A stretch of DNA of 64,000 nt from Thermoactinospora rubra (GCF_002093975.1 NZ_KZ084325.1:1-64000), one strand, 5' to 3'. Shown: positions 1-9,937, numbered from the stretch's first letter. Numbers and translations: made by a program. Notes: generated by a model from the letters alone, not told the origin.

Positions 1-1
1 G

Positions 2-115
2 CTGGAGGGCGGCGCCGGGCGGCCGCCGCGGGAGGTGCGGGCCGACTACCGGCTGGTGGTCCGCGAAAGCACCGTCGGCCGCCAAGGCGCCCAGGCGGAG
101 TCCCCGGCCCGGTGA
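2..115 (+). CDS. C-terminal fragment of a LacI-family regulator (5' truncated by window edge)
   Basis: Only the last 37 codons are present, ending in TGA. The peptide contains RADYRLVVRESTV, matching the stretch near the C-terminus of LacI/GalR regulators, where a strand reading (E/R)LVVREST closes the sugar-binding domain. The complete LacI protein later in this window ends in the closely similar ELVVRESA. About 12 extra residues follow the motif. The target operon lies outside the window. The identification rests on this short motif alone. Confidence 0.5.
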   Translation: MEGGAGRPPREVRADYRLVVRESTVGRQGAQAESPAR

Positions 116-134
116 ACGGCCGGGCCGCCGGGGC

Positions 135-764
135 TCACACGGTGACGACGACCTTGCCCGTGGCATGCCCGCCCGCCACGACGCGGACGGCGTCGGCCGC
201 CCCGGCGAGCGGGTAGGCCGCGCCGACCACCCAGCGCCCGCCGTTCTCGCCGCCGGCGAGGACCAGGGTGCCGCGGGGCGCGAGCACGCGGCGCAGGCGC
301 GACAGCGGCCGGCTGCCCGCGATGTCGAAGATGACGTCGTAGCGGCGTGGCTGCTCGGTGAAGTCCTCGCGGGTGTAGTCGATGACATGGTCCGCGCCGA
401 GCGAGCGGACGAGGTCGGCCTTCCCGGGACCGCACACAGCGGTCACCTTTACATCGTAGATTTTCGCGAGCTGCACGGCGAACGTCCCCACCCCGCCGCC
501 CGCCCCGGTGATGAGCACGTGCTGCCCGGCGAGGTCCATGCCGGGCACACGGACCCTGGGGGCGCGCAGGCCGAACCCCAGCCGCACCAGGTACGGCAGG
601 CCGGTCAGGAGATGCACGACGCCCGCGTCGACGCCGCCCGCCTCGATGGCGATGACGGTCTGGCGGGTCACCCCGATGCGCTCGGCGAGCTCCGCCTGCG
701 TCATCTCCCCGTGGGCGAAGCGCAGGGCCCTGATCGAGTTGGTGACCTTGGTCGGCTTCACCAC
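135..764 (-). pseudogene. Chimeric remnant: XRE-type HTH N-terminus joined to an internally deleted NADPH:quinone oxidoreductase-like protein
   Basis: A continuous 209-codon frame starts with GTG GTG and overlaps the stop of the upstream membrane-protein gene. Residues 1-43 are an XRE-type helix-turn-helix (MTQAELAERIGVTRQTVIAI) of the compact kind usually about 70 residues long. After EAG at residue 43 the protein becomes a medium-chain oxidoreductase, with the substrate-side segment LPYLVRLGFGL and then GMDLAG. Residue 80 jumps straight to QHVLITGAGGGVG, so most of the catalytic GroES-like domain is missing. The Rossmann fold follows. Around residue 181 another jump links GGRWVVG to the terminal AYPLAGAADAV...GKVVVTV. 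All junctions stay in frame. Neither parent domain looks complete, so a decayed fusion is likelier than a working enzyme. Deletion by assembly error is an alternative. Confidence 0.7.
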
Positions 765-1186
765 GGCCAGAAGCCCTTGCGATAGGCGAAGATCTTGGCG
801 ATGGACCCGACGACCGCCGACAGGACGAAGGCCAGGTAGAGCGCGTTGGCGATCCAGAAGTGGGCGGCCCCGAGCATGGCCAGGACGAGCGCCGCGGCCG
901 CCCCCAGGGCGACGAACGACTGCCCGGCGTGCTCGCCGAACCGGTTGATCTCCCGGTCGCGCCGGTCCTTCATCCCGGCCTCCCGACCCGTCGGCGCGGC
1001 GGCCCCGATCCCCAGCACGATGGCGGCGGCGATCGCCCCGCCGACGGTCCACAGCATCGGCGGCACGTAGGGGACCCCGGCCGGCGGCGTCGTCCCGGCC
1101 CGGCCCAGGATCAGGGCCACGTAGGCGGCGTGGGCGACGGCCGAGACCACGGCCATGATCCACGCGCGCATCTCTTCGAAGGGCAT
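758..1186 (-). CDS. Small integral membrane protein, partner of an XRE regulator
   Basis: This 142-residue protein has about four hydrophobic helices separated by a charged cytoplasmic stretch (MKDRRDREINRFGEHAG) and ends in AYRKGFWPW. I chose the ATG giving MPFEEMRAWIM. An upstream GTG lies inside the terminator hairpin of the preceding gene, and no start here has a strong Shine-Dalgarno. The stop codon overlaps the GTG start of the XRE-type frame downstream. Such translationally coupled membrane protein/compact XRE pairs are common in Actinobacteria and their biochemical role is not established. With its regulator apparently destroyed, this gene may be uncontrolled. No enzymatic motif is visible. 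Confidence 0.7.
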   Translation of the reverse strand: MPFEEMRAWIMAVVSAVAHAAYVALILGRAGTTPPAGVPYVPPMLWTVGGAIAAAIVLGIGAAAPTGREAGMKDRRDREINRFGEHAGQSFVALGAAAALVLAMLGAAHFWIANALYLAFVLSAVVGSIAKIFAYRKGFWPW

Positions 1187-1197
1187 GCCGGCAATGC

Positions 1198-1226
1198 AAA
1201 ACAGACACGACACCGTGTCTGGTTTT
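1198..1226 (-). terminator. Rho-independent terminator of the propeller kinase gene
   Basis: On the minus strand, 16 bases past the kinase stop, AAAACCAGACAC and GTGTCTGTTTT form a hairpin with a 7-bp core (CAGACAC/GTGTCTG), a 6-base loop and a trailing T4. The A-run on the other side makes it potentially bidirectional. The same palindrome could instead be an operator for the following membrane-protein gene. The T-tract and position favour termination. Confidence 0.65.
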
Positions 1227-1241
1227 CTTTACATCGCCTCC

Positions 1242-3266
1242 TCAGCCGGCTGCCAGGCTCCACACGACGAGCGCGCCCGAGCGGTGCGAGACGGCGACCG
1301 GCAGGCCGTCCAGCCGCCCGATCGCCACGGCCGTGTCGGCGGCGCCCTCGAACGGGCCGACGAGCGTGCCCTCCTTCAGGTCCCAGGCCCGCAGCCGGTC
1401 GTCGGCGCTGTGGGCGACCACCGCCAGGGTCCTGCCGTCGATCCGGGCGGCCGCCAGGTCGTGCACGCCGCGGTCGTCGGGGCTGGCCGCCGAGAACCGC
1501 CACTTGCCCAGCCGCCTTCCGCTGCCCGGATCCCAGGTGCGCAGCGTCGCGTCGAGGTGGGTGGAGACCAGGATCGCCCGGCCGTCCAGCTCGGCCGTGG
1601 TCAGCTTCTCGATGCCGCCGATCTCGCCCGTGGTGAACTGCTTGCGCAGCTTGCCGGTGGCCGGATCCCACGCGCGCACCGTGTTGCGGCCGTCGCCGGT
1701 GAACAGTCGGTCCGGGCCGAAGGCCAGCGCGTCGACGCCCTGCCAGTGGCTGTCGTCGTCGCGGAGGATCCGCCTGCCGGTGCGGATGTCGTGCAGGGAG
1801 ATCTTGCCGCGCAGGTCGTTGAGGTAGTCGTAGTCCTGGGCCAGGGCGAGGGCGCCGGCGGGCCCGACCGACACCCCGATGACGGCGAAGCCGGTCTGGT
1901 GGCGGGCCAGCTCGGCGCCGGTGCGCAGGTCCCGCAGCCGCATGTGGCCGTCGTGGTTGCCGTAGGCGAGGACCGGCACGCCGTCGAGCGTCCCGGCGGC
2001 GACGACGCCGGGGGACGCGGACTCGGTGTGCTTGTGAAGCTGCTCGCCGGTCTTCAGGTCCCACACGCCCACCCGGCCGCTGTCGTGAGCGGTCACGGCC
2101 AGCGTCCGGCCGTCGAGCTCGGTCAGGGCCAGGTCGGTGAGCTTGCCGCCCGCCTGCCCGAGGGGGATCGGCTCGCGGGCCCGCGTGCCGAAGGGCGCCG
2201 CGGGTCCCTGCGAGCGCGCGGTGGGGCTCGGCGTGGTCGCCGTGGGCGTCGCCGCCGTCGGGGTGGGCGTGGGAGTGGGGGTGGCCCGGCGCTCGCCGGG
2301 GAGGACCTGCAGGACGGCCACCGGGACGGCGACGGCCGCCGCCAGCCCTCCGCCGATCAGCAGCGCGCGGCGCGAGACCTTCCCTATTCCCTGGGGCTGC
2401 GTGGACGCCGGATCCTCCTGGCGCGGCGGCGCGGGAGGCGGCGGCGCGTGGTCGCGGTGGCCGCCGAAGGCCTCGCGGATCTGCCCGATGGCGGGCCGGG
2501 CCGCGGGGTCCTTGGCCAGGCACGCGCGCAGCAGACCCTCCAGGACGGGCGGGACGCCGCTCAGGTCCGGCTCGCGGTACAGGATCGCGTGCAGTACGGC
2601 CGGTACGGCCGAGCCGCCGAAGGCGGGATGGCCGGTCGCGGCGTAGACCATCGTGCAGGCCCAGCTGAACACGTCCGAGGCGGGCCCCACGGGGTGTCCC
2701 GCGATCTGCTCGGGCGACATGTACTGGGGCGTCCCCATCGTGCCCGTCGTCATGGCCGTCTGGTCCAGGTCGCGGGCGATGCCGAAGTCGATGACCACGG
2801 GCCCCTCGGCGGTCATCAGCACGTTGGCCGGCTTGAAGTCGCGGTGCACGATCCCGGCGCGGTGGATCGCCTCCAGCGCGGCGAGGGTCGCCACCGCCAG
2901 CCGGTCCAGGGAGCTGCCCGCGCGCGGTCCCTCCTGCCGGACCAGGGCCTGCAGCGTGACGCCGGAGACGTACTCGCTGACGATGTACGGCCGGCCGTCG
3001 GCGGTGACGCCCGCCTCCAGGACGCTCGCCGTACAGAAGGGGGCCACGCGGCGGGCGGCCTCGGCCTCGCGCAGAAAGCGCCGGTGGGCGTCGGTGTCGC
3101 CGATCAGGCGCGCGTGCAGGACCTTGACGACCACCGCGCGGCCGTCGGGGGCCTCGCCGCGGTAGACGACTCCCTGCCCGCCTTCCCCGAGCGAGCCGAG
3201 CAGGCGGTAGGAGCCCACCGAGGACGGCTCGCCCTGGCGTAAGGGTCTGAGGTGGGGGGCGGTCAC
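1242..3266 (-). CDS. Transmembrane Ser/Thr protein kinase with WD40-like beta-propeller sensor
   Basis: The protein has 674 residues. The kinase domain occupies about residues 18-268: glycine loop GEGGQGVVY, ATP-binding Lys48, catalytic HRDFKPANVL (141-150) and DFG (160-162). A proline-rich linker follows, then one transmembrane helix (about 301-322) and a Pro/Thr stretch (329-350). The rest is an extracytoplasmic domain of about 310 residues with repeated blades such as RAWDPATGK and RTWDPGSGR, typical of WD40/PQQ-like propellers. The architecture is that of actinobacterial receptor kinases (PknB-like catalytic domain). The propeller probably senses a ligand or partner. Start GTG has only a weak ribosome site. 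It is divergent from a second kinase gene. The substrate is unknown. Confidence 0.93.
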   Translation of the reverse strand: MTAPHLRPLRQGEPSSVGSYRLLGSLGEGGQGVVYRGEAPDGRAVVVKVLHARLIGDTDAHRRFLREAEAARRVAPFCTASVLEAGVTADGRPYIVSEYVSGVTLQALVRQEGPRAGSSLDRLAVATLAALEAIHRAGIVHRDFKPANVLMTAEGPVVIDFGIARDLDQTAMTTGTMGTPQYMSPEQIAGHPVGPASDVFSWACTMVYAATGHPAFGGSAVPAVLHAILYREPDLSGVPPVLEGLLRACLAKDPAARPAIGQIREAFGGHRDHAPPPPAPPRQEDPASTQPQGIGKVSRRALLIGGGLAAAVAVPVAVLQVLPGERRATPTPTPTPTAATPTATTPSPTARSQGPAAPFGTRAREPIPLGQAGGKLTDLALTELDGRTLAVTAHDSGRVGVWDLKTGEQLHKHTESASPGVVAAGTLDGVPVLAYGNHDGHMRLRDLRTGAELARHQTGFAVIGVSVGPAGALALAQDYDYLNDLRGKISLHDIRTGRRILRDDDSHWQGVDALAFGPDRLFTGDGRNTVRAWDPATGKLRKQFTTGEIGGIEKLTTAELDGRAILVSTHLDATLRTWDPGSGRRLGKWRFSAASPDDRGVHDLAAARIDGRTLAVVAHSADDRLRAWDLKEGTLVGPFEGAADTAVAIGRLDGLPVAVSHRSGALVVWSLAAG

Positions 3267-3488
3267 CCGACGAGGGTAGCCGACGCCTCCGGCGCCGGAG
3301 CGGACGGCCGCACGGGGCGGGGCGAGGCGACGGCGGCGTGCGCGATCTCCGTGGCGTACGTCTCATGCGCCTTGATTTCCGGCCCGCTGACCTGGTCCCC
3401 CATACTTCCGGAGATATCCAGATCACGTTAGGTGCCTCTTTCACCCCGATCTAGTGACATGATTACGATCGAGCGACGAGGGGATGGT

Positions 3489-4295
3489 ATGCGGCAGATC
3501 GGCGGACGGTACCTCCTGCACGAGGTGGCCGGTCGTGGGGGGATGGGCATTGTCTGGCGGGCGTTCGACCAGCTGCTCCACCGCGAGGTGGCGCTCAAGG
3601 AGCTGACGCTGTCGGGAGAGGTATCCTCCGTGCGCCGGCGGGTGCTCAGGGAGGCCAGGATGGCCGCCGGGCTGAGCCACCCCAACATCGTCACCGTGCA
3701 CGACCTCATCGAGGAGGGCGGCCGGCTCTGGATCGTCATGGAGTACCTTGAGGGCCTGTCGCTGCACGAGCTGCTGTCCCAGGTCGGCACGCTGCCCGCC
3801 CAGTCCGTCGCGGCGATCGGACGGCACCTGCTGGCCGCGCTGCGGCACGCCCACGACTCCAGCGTGCTGCACCGCGACGTCAAGCCCGCCAACGTCATGC
3901 TCACCGGCGACCGCGTGGTGCTCACCGACTTCGGCATCGCCACCGCCGACACCGGCGCGCGCGGGGGCACCTCTCGTGGACTGCGGGGCACGCCCGCCTT
4001 CATGGCGCCCGAACGCCTCCACGGCGGGGCGGCGACCAAGGAGGCGGACATGTGGTCGTTCGGCGCGACGCTCTACAGCGCGGTCGAGGGGCAGCCGCCG
4101 TACCCGGGCAAGGACGCGCCCACGGTGGTGGCCATGGTGCACAACGGCGGGTACCCGCCGCCGCGCCGCGCGGGCGCGCTGCGCCCGGTCATCGAGGGGC
4201 TGCTGCGCCACGACCCGGCCCGCCGCCTCACCCCCGACCAGGCCGCCGCGCTGCTGGCCGACCTGCGGTCGAGCCGCTACCAGGCCGCGATCTAG
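3489..4295 (+). CDS. Soluble Ser/Thr protein kinase
   Basis: A 268-residue protein consisting only of a Hanks-type kinase domain: GRGGMG loop, Lys37 in [15 protein letters not shown] at 128-136, DFG at 147-149, and a GTPAFMAPE activation segment. There is no transmembrane helix or sensor domain, so it should act in the cytoplasm. The start [10 protein letters not shown] was chosen because GAGGGG stands 5 bases upstream; ATG at 3459 in the same frame lacks such a site. It is divergent from the propeller kinase across about 220 bp, which suggests joint control or a kinase cascade, but that is inference. Confidence 0.92.
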   Translation: MRQIGGRYLLHEVAGRGGMGIVWRAFDQLLHREVALKELTLSGEVSSVRRRVLREARMAAGLSHPNIVTVHDLIEEGGRLWIVMEYLEGLSLHELLSQVGTLPAQSVAAIGRHLLAALRHAHDSSVLHRDVKPANVMLTGDRVVLTDFGIATADTGARGGTSRGLRGTPAFMAPERLHGGAATKEADMWSFGATLYSAVEGQPPYPGKDAPTVVAMVHNGGYPPPRRAGALRPVIEGLLRHDPARRLTPDQAAALLADLRSSRYQAAI

Positions 4296-4339
4296 AGGTT
4301 CGTTTCTTCTCTCCAGGCGCCGACCGCCCGCCGTACCCC

Positions 4340-4388
4340 ACCTCCCCGCCGACGCGGGCTCGGAAAGGGAGGGGCAGGAAGGGGAGGT
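4340..4388. terminator. Possible convergent-gene terminator
   Basis: ACCTCCCC and GGGGAGGT are perfect 8-base inverted arms 33 bases apart, between the ends of the kinase and acyltransferase genes. The distal arm touches the acyltransferase stop. There is no T-tract and the loop is long, so the call is weak. Confidence 0.25.
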
Positions 4389-5128
4389 TACCTGGCGCGG
4401 CGGCGGGTCTCTTCGGCGTCCAGGGCCGCGGCCTGCTCGGGCGTCGGCGCCGAGCCGCCGAGGTGGGCGGGGAGCCACCACGCTCCCGGCTCGTGGTCGG
4501 GGTAGGTGCGCTGGGCCCGGTCGACGAGATCGGTCATGCGGGCGCGCAGCTCGGCGGTCAGCTCGGCCACGTCGCCGCCGGGCGGGGGCCGCATGGGCTC
4601 CCCCACGAGGATCGTGATCGGCACGCGCCGCAGGCCCAGCCGCCGCGGCCGGCCCTTGGTCCACAGCCGCTGCGTGCCCCACAGCGCCACCGGCACCAGC
4701 GGCACGCCGGCCTCCTGCGCCATCCGCACCGCGCCGTTCTTGATGTCCTTGACCGTGAACGAGCGGCTGATCGTGGCCTCGGCGAACACCCCGACCACCT
4801 CGCCGGCGCGCAGCATCCGCAGCGCCGTCTCGTACGACTCCGCGCCCGCCGCCCGATCGACGGGGATGTGCCGCATGCCCCGCATGAGCGGTCCGGACAC
4901 CGGGTGCTCGAAGACCTGCTTCTTGGCCATGAACCGCACCCGGCGCCCCGCGGGGTGGGCGGCGTACCCGGCGAAGATGAAGTCGAGGTAGCTGATGTGG
5001 TTGCTGACCAGCACCGCGCCGCCGCGGGCGGGCACGTGCCCGGTCCCCTCCATCCGGAAGCGGTAGTCCATCACGCGGAAGACAGCCCTCGCCGCGGCGA
5101 TCACGGGCGGGTACACGAGCTCGGCCAT
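4388..5128 (-). CDS. 1-acyl-sn-glycerol-3-phosphate acyltransferase-like protein (PlsC family)
   Basis: This 246-residue protein carries acyltransferase motif I as NHISYLD (catalytic His and Asp, HX4D) near residues 43-49. It also has RHIPVDR, and AEATIS where many family members have PEGTRS. The last substitution is frequent in an actinobacterial subgroup. The family transfers an acyl chain to lysophosphatidate or a related lysolipid at the inner membrane face, usually in phospholipid or triacylglycerol synthesis. Hydrophobic segments near the N-terminus fit peripheral membrane attachment. The gene is monocistronic, convergent with the kinase gene and divergent from dhaK. The exact lipid substrate cannot be read from the sequence. 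Confidence 0.88.
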   Translation of the reverse strand: MAELVYPPVIAAARAVFRVMDYRFRMEGTGHVPARGGAVLVSNHISYLDFIFAGYAAHPAGRRVRFMAKKQVFEHPVSGPLMRGMRHIPVDRAAGAESYETALRMLRAGEVVGVFAEATISRSFTVKDIKNGAVRMAQEAGVPLVPVALWGTQRLWTKGRPRRLGLRRVPITILVGEPMRPPPGGDVAELTAELRARMTDLVDRAQRTYPDHEPGAWWLPAHLGGSAPTPEQAAALDAEETRRRAR

Positions 5129-5194
5129 GTACTGAAGAGTAACCTACGCATCCGTAACCTTGCGACGCCGCCTCCGCGGGTAGACGTTAGGGAC

Positions 5195-6183
5195 ATGAAG
5201 AAGCTCATCAACGCGGCCGACGCCGTGGTCGAGGACGCGCTCCACGGCATGGCGGCGGCACACCACGGCCTGCGCGTGGACGTGGGGAACCGGATCGTGT
5301 ACCGCGCCTCCCCCTCGCCGGGCAAGGTGGCGCTGGTCTCCGGCGGCGGTTCCGGGCACGAGCCGCTGCACGCGGGCTTCGTCGGGTACGGCATGCTCGA
5401 CGCGGCCTGCCCGGGCGAGATCTTCACCTCGCCGGTCCCCGACCAGATCGCCCAGGCGACGACGGCCGTGGACACCGGCGCCGGAGTGCTGCACGTCGTC
5501 AAGAACTACACCGGCGACGTGCTGAACTTCGAGATGGCCGCGGAGCTCGCCGCCGAGGAGGGCGTGCGGGTGGCCACCGTGCTGGTCGACGACGACGTGG
5601 CGGTGGAGGACTCCCTCTACACCGCCGGCCGGCGCGGCACGGGCGCCACCGTCTTCGTGGAGAAGATGGCCGGCGCGGCGGCCGAGGCGGGCGCGCCGCT
5701 GGCCGAGGTGGCCGCCGTGGCCAAGCTGGCGAACGCGCGCAGCCGCTCCTTCGGCATCGCCCTGACCTCCTGCACCACGCCCGCCGCCGGCAAGCCCACC
5801 TTCGACCTGCCCGAGGACCAGGTCGAGCTGGGCATCGGCATCCACGGCGAGCCGGGGCGCTCCCGGGTCCCGCTGGCCACCGCGCGCGAGCTGGTGGCGC
5901 TCGCGCTGGAGGCCATCCACGCCGACCTGCCCCTGAGCGGCGACCTGCTCGTCATGGTCAACGGCATGGGCGGCACGCCGCTGGCCGAGCTCTACGTCGC
6001 CTTCGCCGAGGTCGCCGCCCAACTGCGCGGCAGGGACGCCTTCATCACCCGCTCGCTGGTCGGCAACTACGTCACCAGCCTGGACATGCAGGGCTTCTCC
6101 GTCACCGTCTGCCGCCTGAACGACGAGCTGACCCGCCTGTGGGACGCGCCCGTCCAGACGCCCGCCCTGCGCTGGGGCCGCTG

Positions 6184-6184
<1 letters not shown>
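5195..6184 (+). CDS. dhaK: PTS-dependent dihydroxyacetone kinase, substrate-binding subunit DhaK
   Basis: A 329-residue DhaK. The N-terminal half contains the family signature [15 protein letters not shown], and His217 in GIGIHGEPG corresponds to the histidine that binds dihydroxyacetone covalently as a hemiaminal in characterised DhaK proteins. It works with DhaL (nucleotide subunit) and DhaM (phosphoryl donor) to make dihydroxyacetone phosphate in the cytoplasm. ATG is preceded by TTAGGGAC. Its stop codon overlaps the dhaL start as TGATG, showing translational coupling. It is the first gene of a three-gene operon divergent from the acyltransferase. Confidence 0.96.
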
Positions 6185-6797
<613 letters not shown>

Positions 6798-6804
<7 letters not shown>

Positions 6805-7172
6805 GCCTCGTCCTCGTCTCCCACAGCCCGGGGCTGGCCGCCGAGGCCGTCGCGCTCGCGCGGAGCATCGCGGGCGCCCAGGTGCCCCTCGCCGCCGCGG
6901 GCGGCGCCGACGACGGCGGTCTCGGCACGAGCGTGGACCGCATCGCCGCCGCCATCGCGGCGGTGGACCAGGGCGACGGCGTGCTGCTCATCCCCGACCT
7001 CGGCAGCTCGGTGCTCACCGCCCGGCTGCTGGCCGAACCCGGGAAGGTCGTGCTGGCGGACGTGCCGTTCGTGGAGGGCGCGATCGCGGCGGCGGTGACG
7101 GCCGGATGCGGCGCCTCCCTGGAGGAGGTGCTGGCCGCCGCTCAGGAGTCGCGGACCTTCCGGAAAGCGTGA
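6798..7172 (+). CDS. dhaM: Dihydroxyacetone kinase phosphotransfer subunit DhaM (single EIIA-type domain)
   Basis: A 124-residue protein with active-site His9 in LVSHSPGLA and the LIPDLGSS motif of the mannose-type EIIA fold. Enteric DhaM proteins carry extra HPr-like and EI-like domains. Here only the EIIA-like domain is present, so phosphate must come from a separate HPr of the general PTS. GTG start overlaps the end of dhaL. A strong terminator follows. Confidence 0.93.
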
Positions 7173-7218
7173 CATCGCTTATCCGCTCAAGGGACTCCTG
7201 CTTCTTGTATCGCGACGG

Positions 7219-7240
7219 AAAGGCAAGACTGCCTTTTCTT
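7219..7240 (+). terminator. Rho-independent terminator of dhaKLM
   Basis: AAAGGCA and TGCCTTT form a perfect 7-bp stem around the loop AGAC, followed by TCTT. It lies 46 bases after the dhaM stop. The A-rich 5' arm makes it usable in both directions. Confidence 0.8.
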
Positions 7241-7326
7241 CCAGTGGACCGCGCGGTCACCCCCGATCCCGGGCAGGATGGCCCGCGCAGGGGTCGCCGT
7301 GCTTCCGGCATGGGAAGCTGGTCCGC

Positions 7327-7752
7327 GTGGCGTCTGACCGTGTGATGCATGTGGTGGCGGTGGCGGCCGTCCAGCGCGGGCGGCTGCTCGTCGTGAGCAA
7401 GAAGGCCGCGCCGGAGGTGTTCTACCTGCCGGGAGGGAAACCGGAAACCGGCGAGAGCCCGGAGGAGACCCTGGCGCGCGAGTTGCGGGAGGAACTCGGC
7501 GTCGCACCGCTGGAGACGAGCCTGCTCGGCGAGGTGGAGGACATGGCGGCGCTCGAGCGCGTGCCCATGCGCATGACCGTCTTCACGGCCCGGCTGGCCG
7601 GGTCCCCGAAGCCCGCCGCCGAGCTGGCCGCCCTCGCGTGGACCGACGGCTGTGACGGCTATGTGCCGCGCCTGGCTCCGGCGGTTCGCAACCATGTGGT
7701 TCCCCTTCTCCTCCAGAGGGGGGCTCTCGGCCGCCGGGGATCTATCGGCTGA
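7327..7752 (+). CDS. Nudix hydrolase
   Basis: This 141-residue protein carries a Nudix box, GKPETGESPEETLARELREE followed by LGV, matching GX5EX7REUXEEXGU, at about residues 37-59. Nudix enzymes hydrolyse nucleoside diphosphates linked to another moiety. The short single-domain form resembles MutT-like proteins, but the substrate cannot be deduced. The start used is GTG; an in-frame ATG six codons later is an alternative. The last codons overlap the end of the broken MFS gene on the opposite strand. Confidence 0.85.
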   Translation: MASDRVMHVVAVAAVQRGRLLVVSKKAAPEVFYLPGGKPETGESPEETLARELREELGVAPLETSLLGEVEDMAALERVPMRMTVFTARLAGSPKPAAELAALAWTDGCDGYVPRLAPAVRNHVVPLLLQRGALGRRGSIG

Positions 7753-8857
7753 ACGCGGCGGAGCGGATGCCACGCCGTACCAGAGCGGGCAGGCACAGCG
7801 CCGTGCCGCAGGCCCGATCCACACCGCGGCCGACAGTCCGGCCAGCGCCGTGACGCCCGCCGCGAGCAGGGCGCCCACGGACACGGCGCCCCACAGCAGG
7901 AAGCGGTGGACCGAGCCGACCCTGCCGAGCAGCTCGGCGGGGGCGGCGGTCTGGCGCAGCGTCAGCGCGGTGGGGGTGAACGCGCCCTCGCCCACGCAGT
8001 GGGCGATGCTCCCGGCGACCAGCCCGGCCGCGCCCACCAGCGCGCCCAGGACCGGCATGGACAGGATGCCCGCCACCGACACCGCCGCGGCGCCCACCAG
8101 CGTGCGCGGCGCGCCGTACCTCTTCACCAGCCGCGCCGAGGCCAGGTTCCCGATCGGGTAGCCCACCGCAGCCGCGCCCAGCACGACGCCGATCCACTGC
8201 GGCGACAGGCCGAGCACCTCACGGCAGTACAGCACCAGGCTCGTCTCCACCATCGACAGGAACAGCACGTAGGTGGTGCCGCAGGTGATGATCGGCTCGA
8301 GCAGGCGGTGCCGCGCCACGAAACGCAGGCCCGTCGCGATGTCCCTGCGCAGCCGGCCGCGCTCGCGGGCGGCCGCCTGCCGTACCGGCTCCCTGTGCCT
8401 GATCAGCGCCAGGGACAGCACGGAGGCGGCGAAGCCGGCGACGTTGGCGGCGACGGCTCCGGCCACGCCCAGCGCGTGGATGACGGGGCCCGCCGCCATC
8501 GGGCCCACGGCGTTGGCGACCGACTCCGACAGCGACAGGCGGGTGTTGCCGGTGTGCAGCCGCTCGGGCTCGGCGATGAGGCTGGGCAGGTAGGGCGTGG
8601 CAGCCGGTCGACGATGGCCCCGGCGGGCAGGCCGAGCGGCAGGAAGGGAAGGAACAGCGCGAAGGGCAGTAGCGCGGCCTGGGCCGGGGACACGCCGAGC
8701 GTGGTCACGGCGAGCAGCGGCAGCGCGAGCTTCATGAACTGGGCGCCGAAGAGGGACAGAGGGACAGCGACTGGCCGGCCCACAGCAGGCCGAAGTCACG
8801 ACGGACGCTGTCGGGACGGCCAGTATCGGGACGGCCGGTATCGGAACGGAGGACCAC
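7742..8857 (-). pseudogene. Broken MFS transporter (multiple lesions)
   Basis: Read leftward, the protein begins RRDFGLLWAGQSLSL, typical of MFS exporters related to macrolide-efflux proteins. At 8752-8767 an 8-base tandem duplication (AGGGACAG twice on the plus strand) shifts the frame; undoing it restores LSLFGAQFMKLALPLLAVTT. Near 8600 the text jumps from GAIVDRL to TPYLPSLIAEPERLHTGN, losing roughly 60 residues (TM2-TM3 region) and the frame again. The middle and C-terminal half then read well (ETSLVLYCREVLGLSPQWIG). Near 7815 a G appears to be missing from a G4 run, after which the natural end CGTALCLPALVRRG is in another frame. Three independent lesions make a functional product very unlikely. 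Confidence 0.85.
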
Positions 8858-9018
8858 GACTGTGAAGCCTGCTCCACCGGGGGGAGGGCGGGCTGGCGGG
8901 ATTCGGACCCTGCGGCCCACGGCCGTGACGCCCCGATGTTGATCGTTGCCGCCGTGCCCCCTAGCCTGCCTCGTGCGGATCATCGCTTCTGGCCGGTCAT
9001 CACGGAGGGGGTCAGCGT

Positions 9019-9831
9019 ATGAGGGGCAAGGCCATGCTCGCGGTGTCGATGGCGACCTTGACGGCCGCCGGGCTGGCGACAGCCCCGCCCGCCGCCGCCT
9101 CGGGCGTGACGGCCGGGGCGGCCCGCCTGCCCGCCTGCCCGCTGGTCTTCGGGCACGGCGGCTATCCCATGGGCGCCGACGCCTGGGCCAAGGACCAGGT
9201 ACGCCAGCCCAACAACCCGCGAGCGGTGAACGACCAGAAGGCCTGGGGCGCCCAGGGGGTGGAAGGCGACGTCCAGCTGACCAAGCACGGGACCAAGGCG
9301 GTGATGTGGCACAACACCTCCACCAACGGCCTGACGGGCGCCAAGCGGAACATCACCGGCATCTGGTGGGCGGCCGGGGCCGACAACCTGCGGGATCGCC
9401 GCATAGCGCGGGGCCCGTACCGGGGAGAGCGGGTCCACTCGTTGCGGCAGTGGCTGGATCACGTGAGGTCCCGGGGGCTGGCCGCGCTCCTGGAGATCAA
9501 GCCGGAGGCCCGGAGCGTGCTGTCCGACCCCGCGTACGCGGCGAGGGCCTGGAAGGAGATCTCGGACCCGATCAGGGAACGCCAGGGAGCACAGAAGATC
9601 ATGGTTTACTCGCAGGACCCCTGGATCCAGGGCGAGCTCGCCAAGCGCCACCCCGCACTCCTCAAGGGATCGGCCGCGCGCTGGACCGACGGCGTGGCCT
9701 GGGACGAGCCCCCTCCCGCCTGGACCGGGAACACGCGCCAGTGGCAGGCCGTGCTGAACCAGGCGCCCAGGAGCGTCATGACCAACTACACCAAGGAGTA
9801 CCGCGCCTGGCTGGCGGGCAAGTGCCGGTGA
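9019..9831 (+). CDS. Secreted glycerophosphodiester phosphodiesterase-like protein
   Basis: This 270-residue protein has an N-terminal signal peptide (MRGKAMLAVSMATLTAAGLA, cleavage probably after an Ala near residue 28). The mature part has GDPD-type TIM-barrel landmarks: FGHGGYP in place of the HRG motif, EGDVQLTKHG (E and D for metal binding) and VMWHN for the second catalytic His. The family hydrolyses glycerophosphodiesters to glycerol 3-phosphate and an alcohol. A secreted form could scavenge phospholipid headgroups or teichoic acid. The start follows GGAGGGGG with good spacing. Sequence divergence means the exact substrate, or activity itself, is uncertain. Confidence 0.72.
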   Translation: MRGKAMLAVSMATLTAAGLATAPPAAASGVTAGAARLPACPLVFGHGGYPMGADAWAKDQVRQPNNPRAVNDQKAWGAQGVEGDVQLTKHGTKAVMWHNTSTNGLTGAKRNITGIWWAAGADNLRDRRIARGPYRGERVHSLRQWLDHVRSRGLAALLEIKPEARSVLSDPAYAARAWKEISDPIRERQGAQKIMVYSQDPWIQGELAKRHPALLKGSAARWTDGVAWDEPPPAWTGNTRQWQAVLNQAPRSVMTNYTKEYRAWLAGKCR

Positions 9832-9937
9832 TCAGCGGTTGGGCGTGGCCCGCCAGGATCGGCATCGTCCCGCCGGTGATCGCGATGGCCGTGACGGTGC
9901 CCGGCATGCCGCTCGCACGCGGGTGAGCGCCGAGGCG

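Noticed and set aside
1198..1226. Palindrome as a TetR operator for the small membrane protein
   Set aside because: The T4 tract and position directly after the kinase stop fit a terminator better, though dual use cannot be excluded.
4052..5190. Upstream extension of the dhaK frame
   Set aside because: It overlaps the end of the kinase and the whole acyltransferase gene; the clear ribosome site and [11 protein letters not shown] start place dhaK at 5195.
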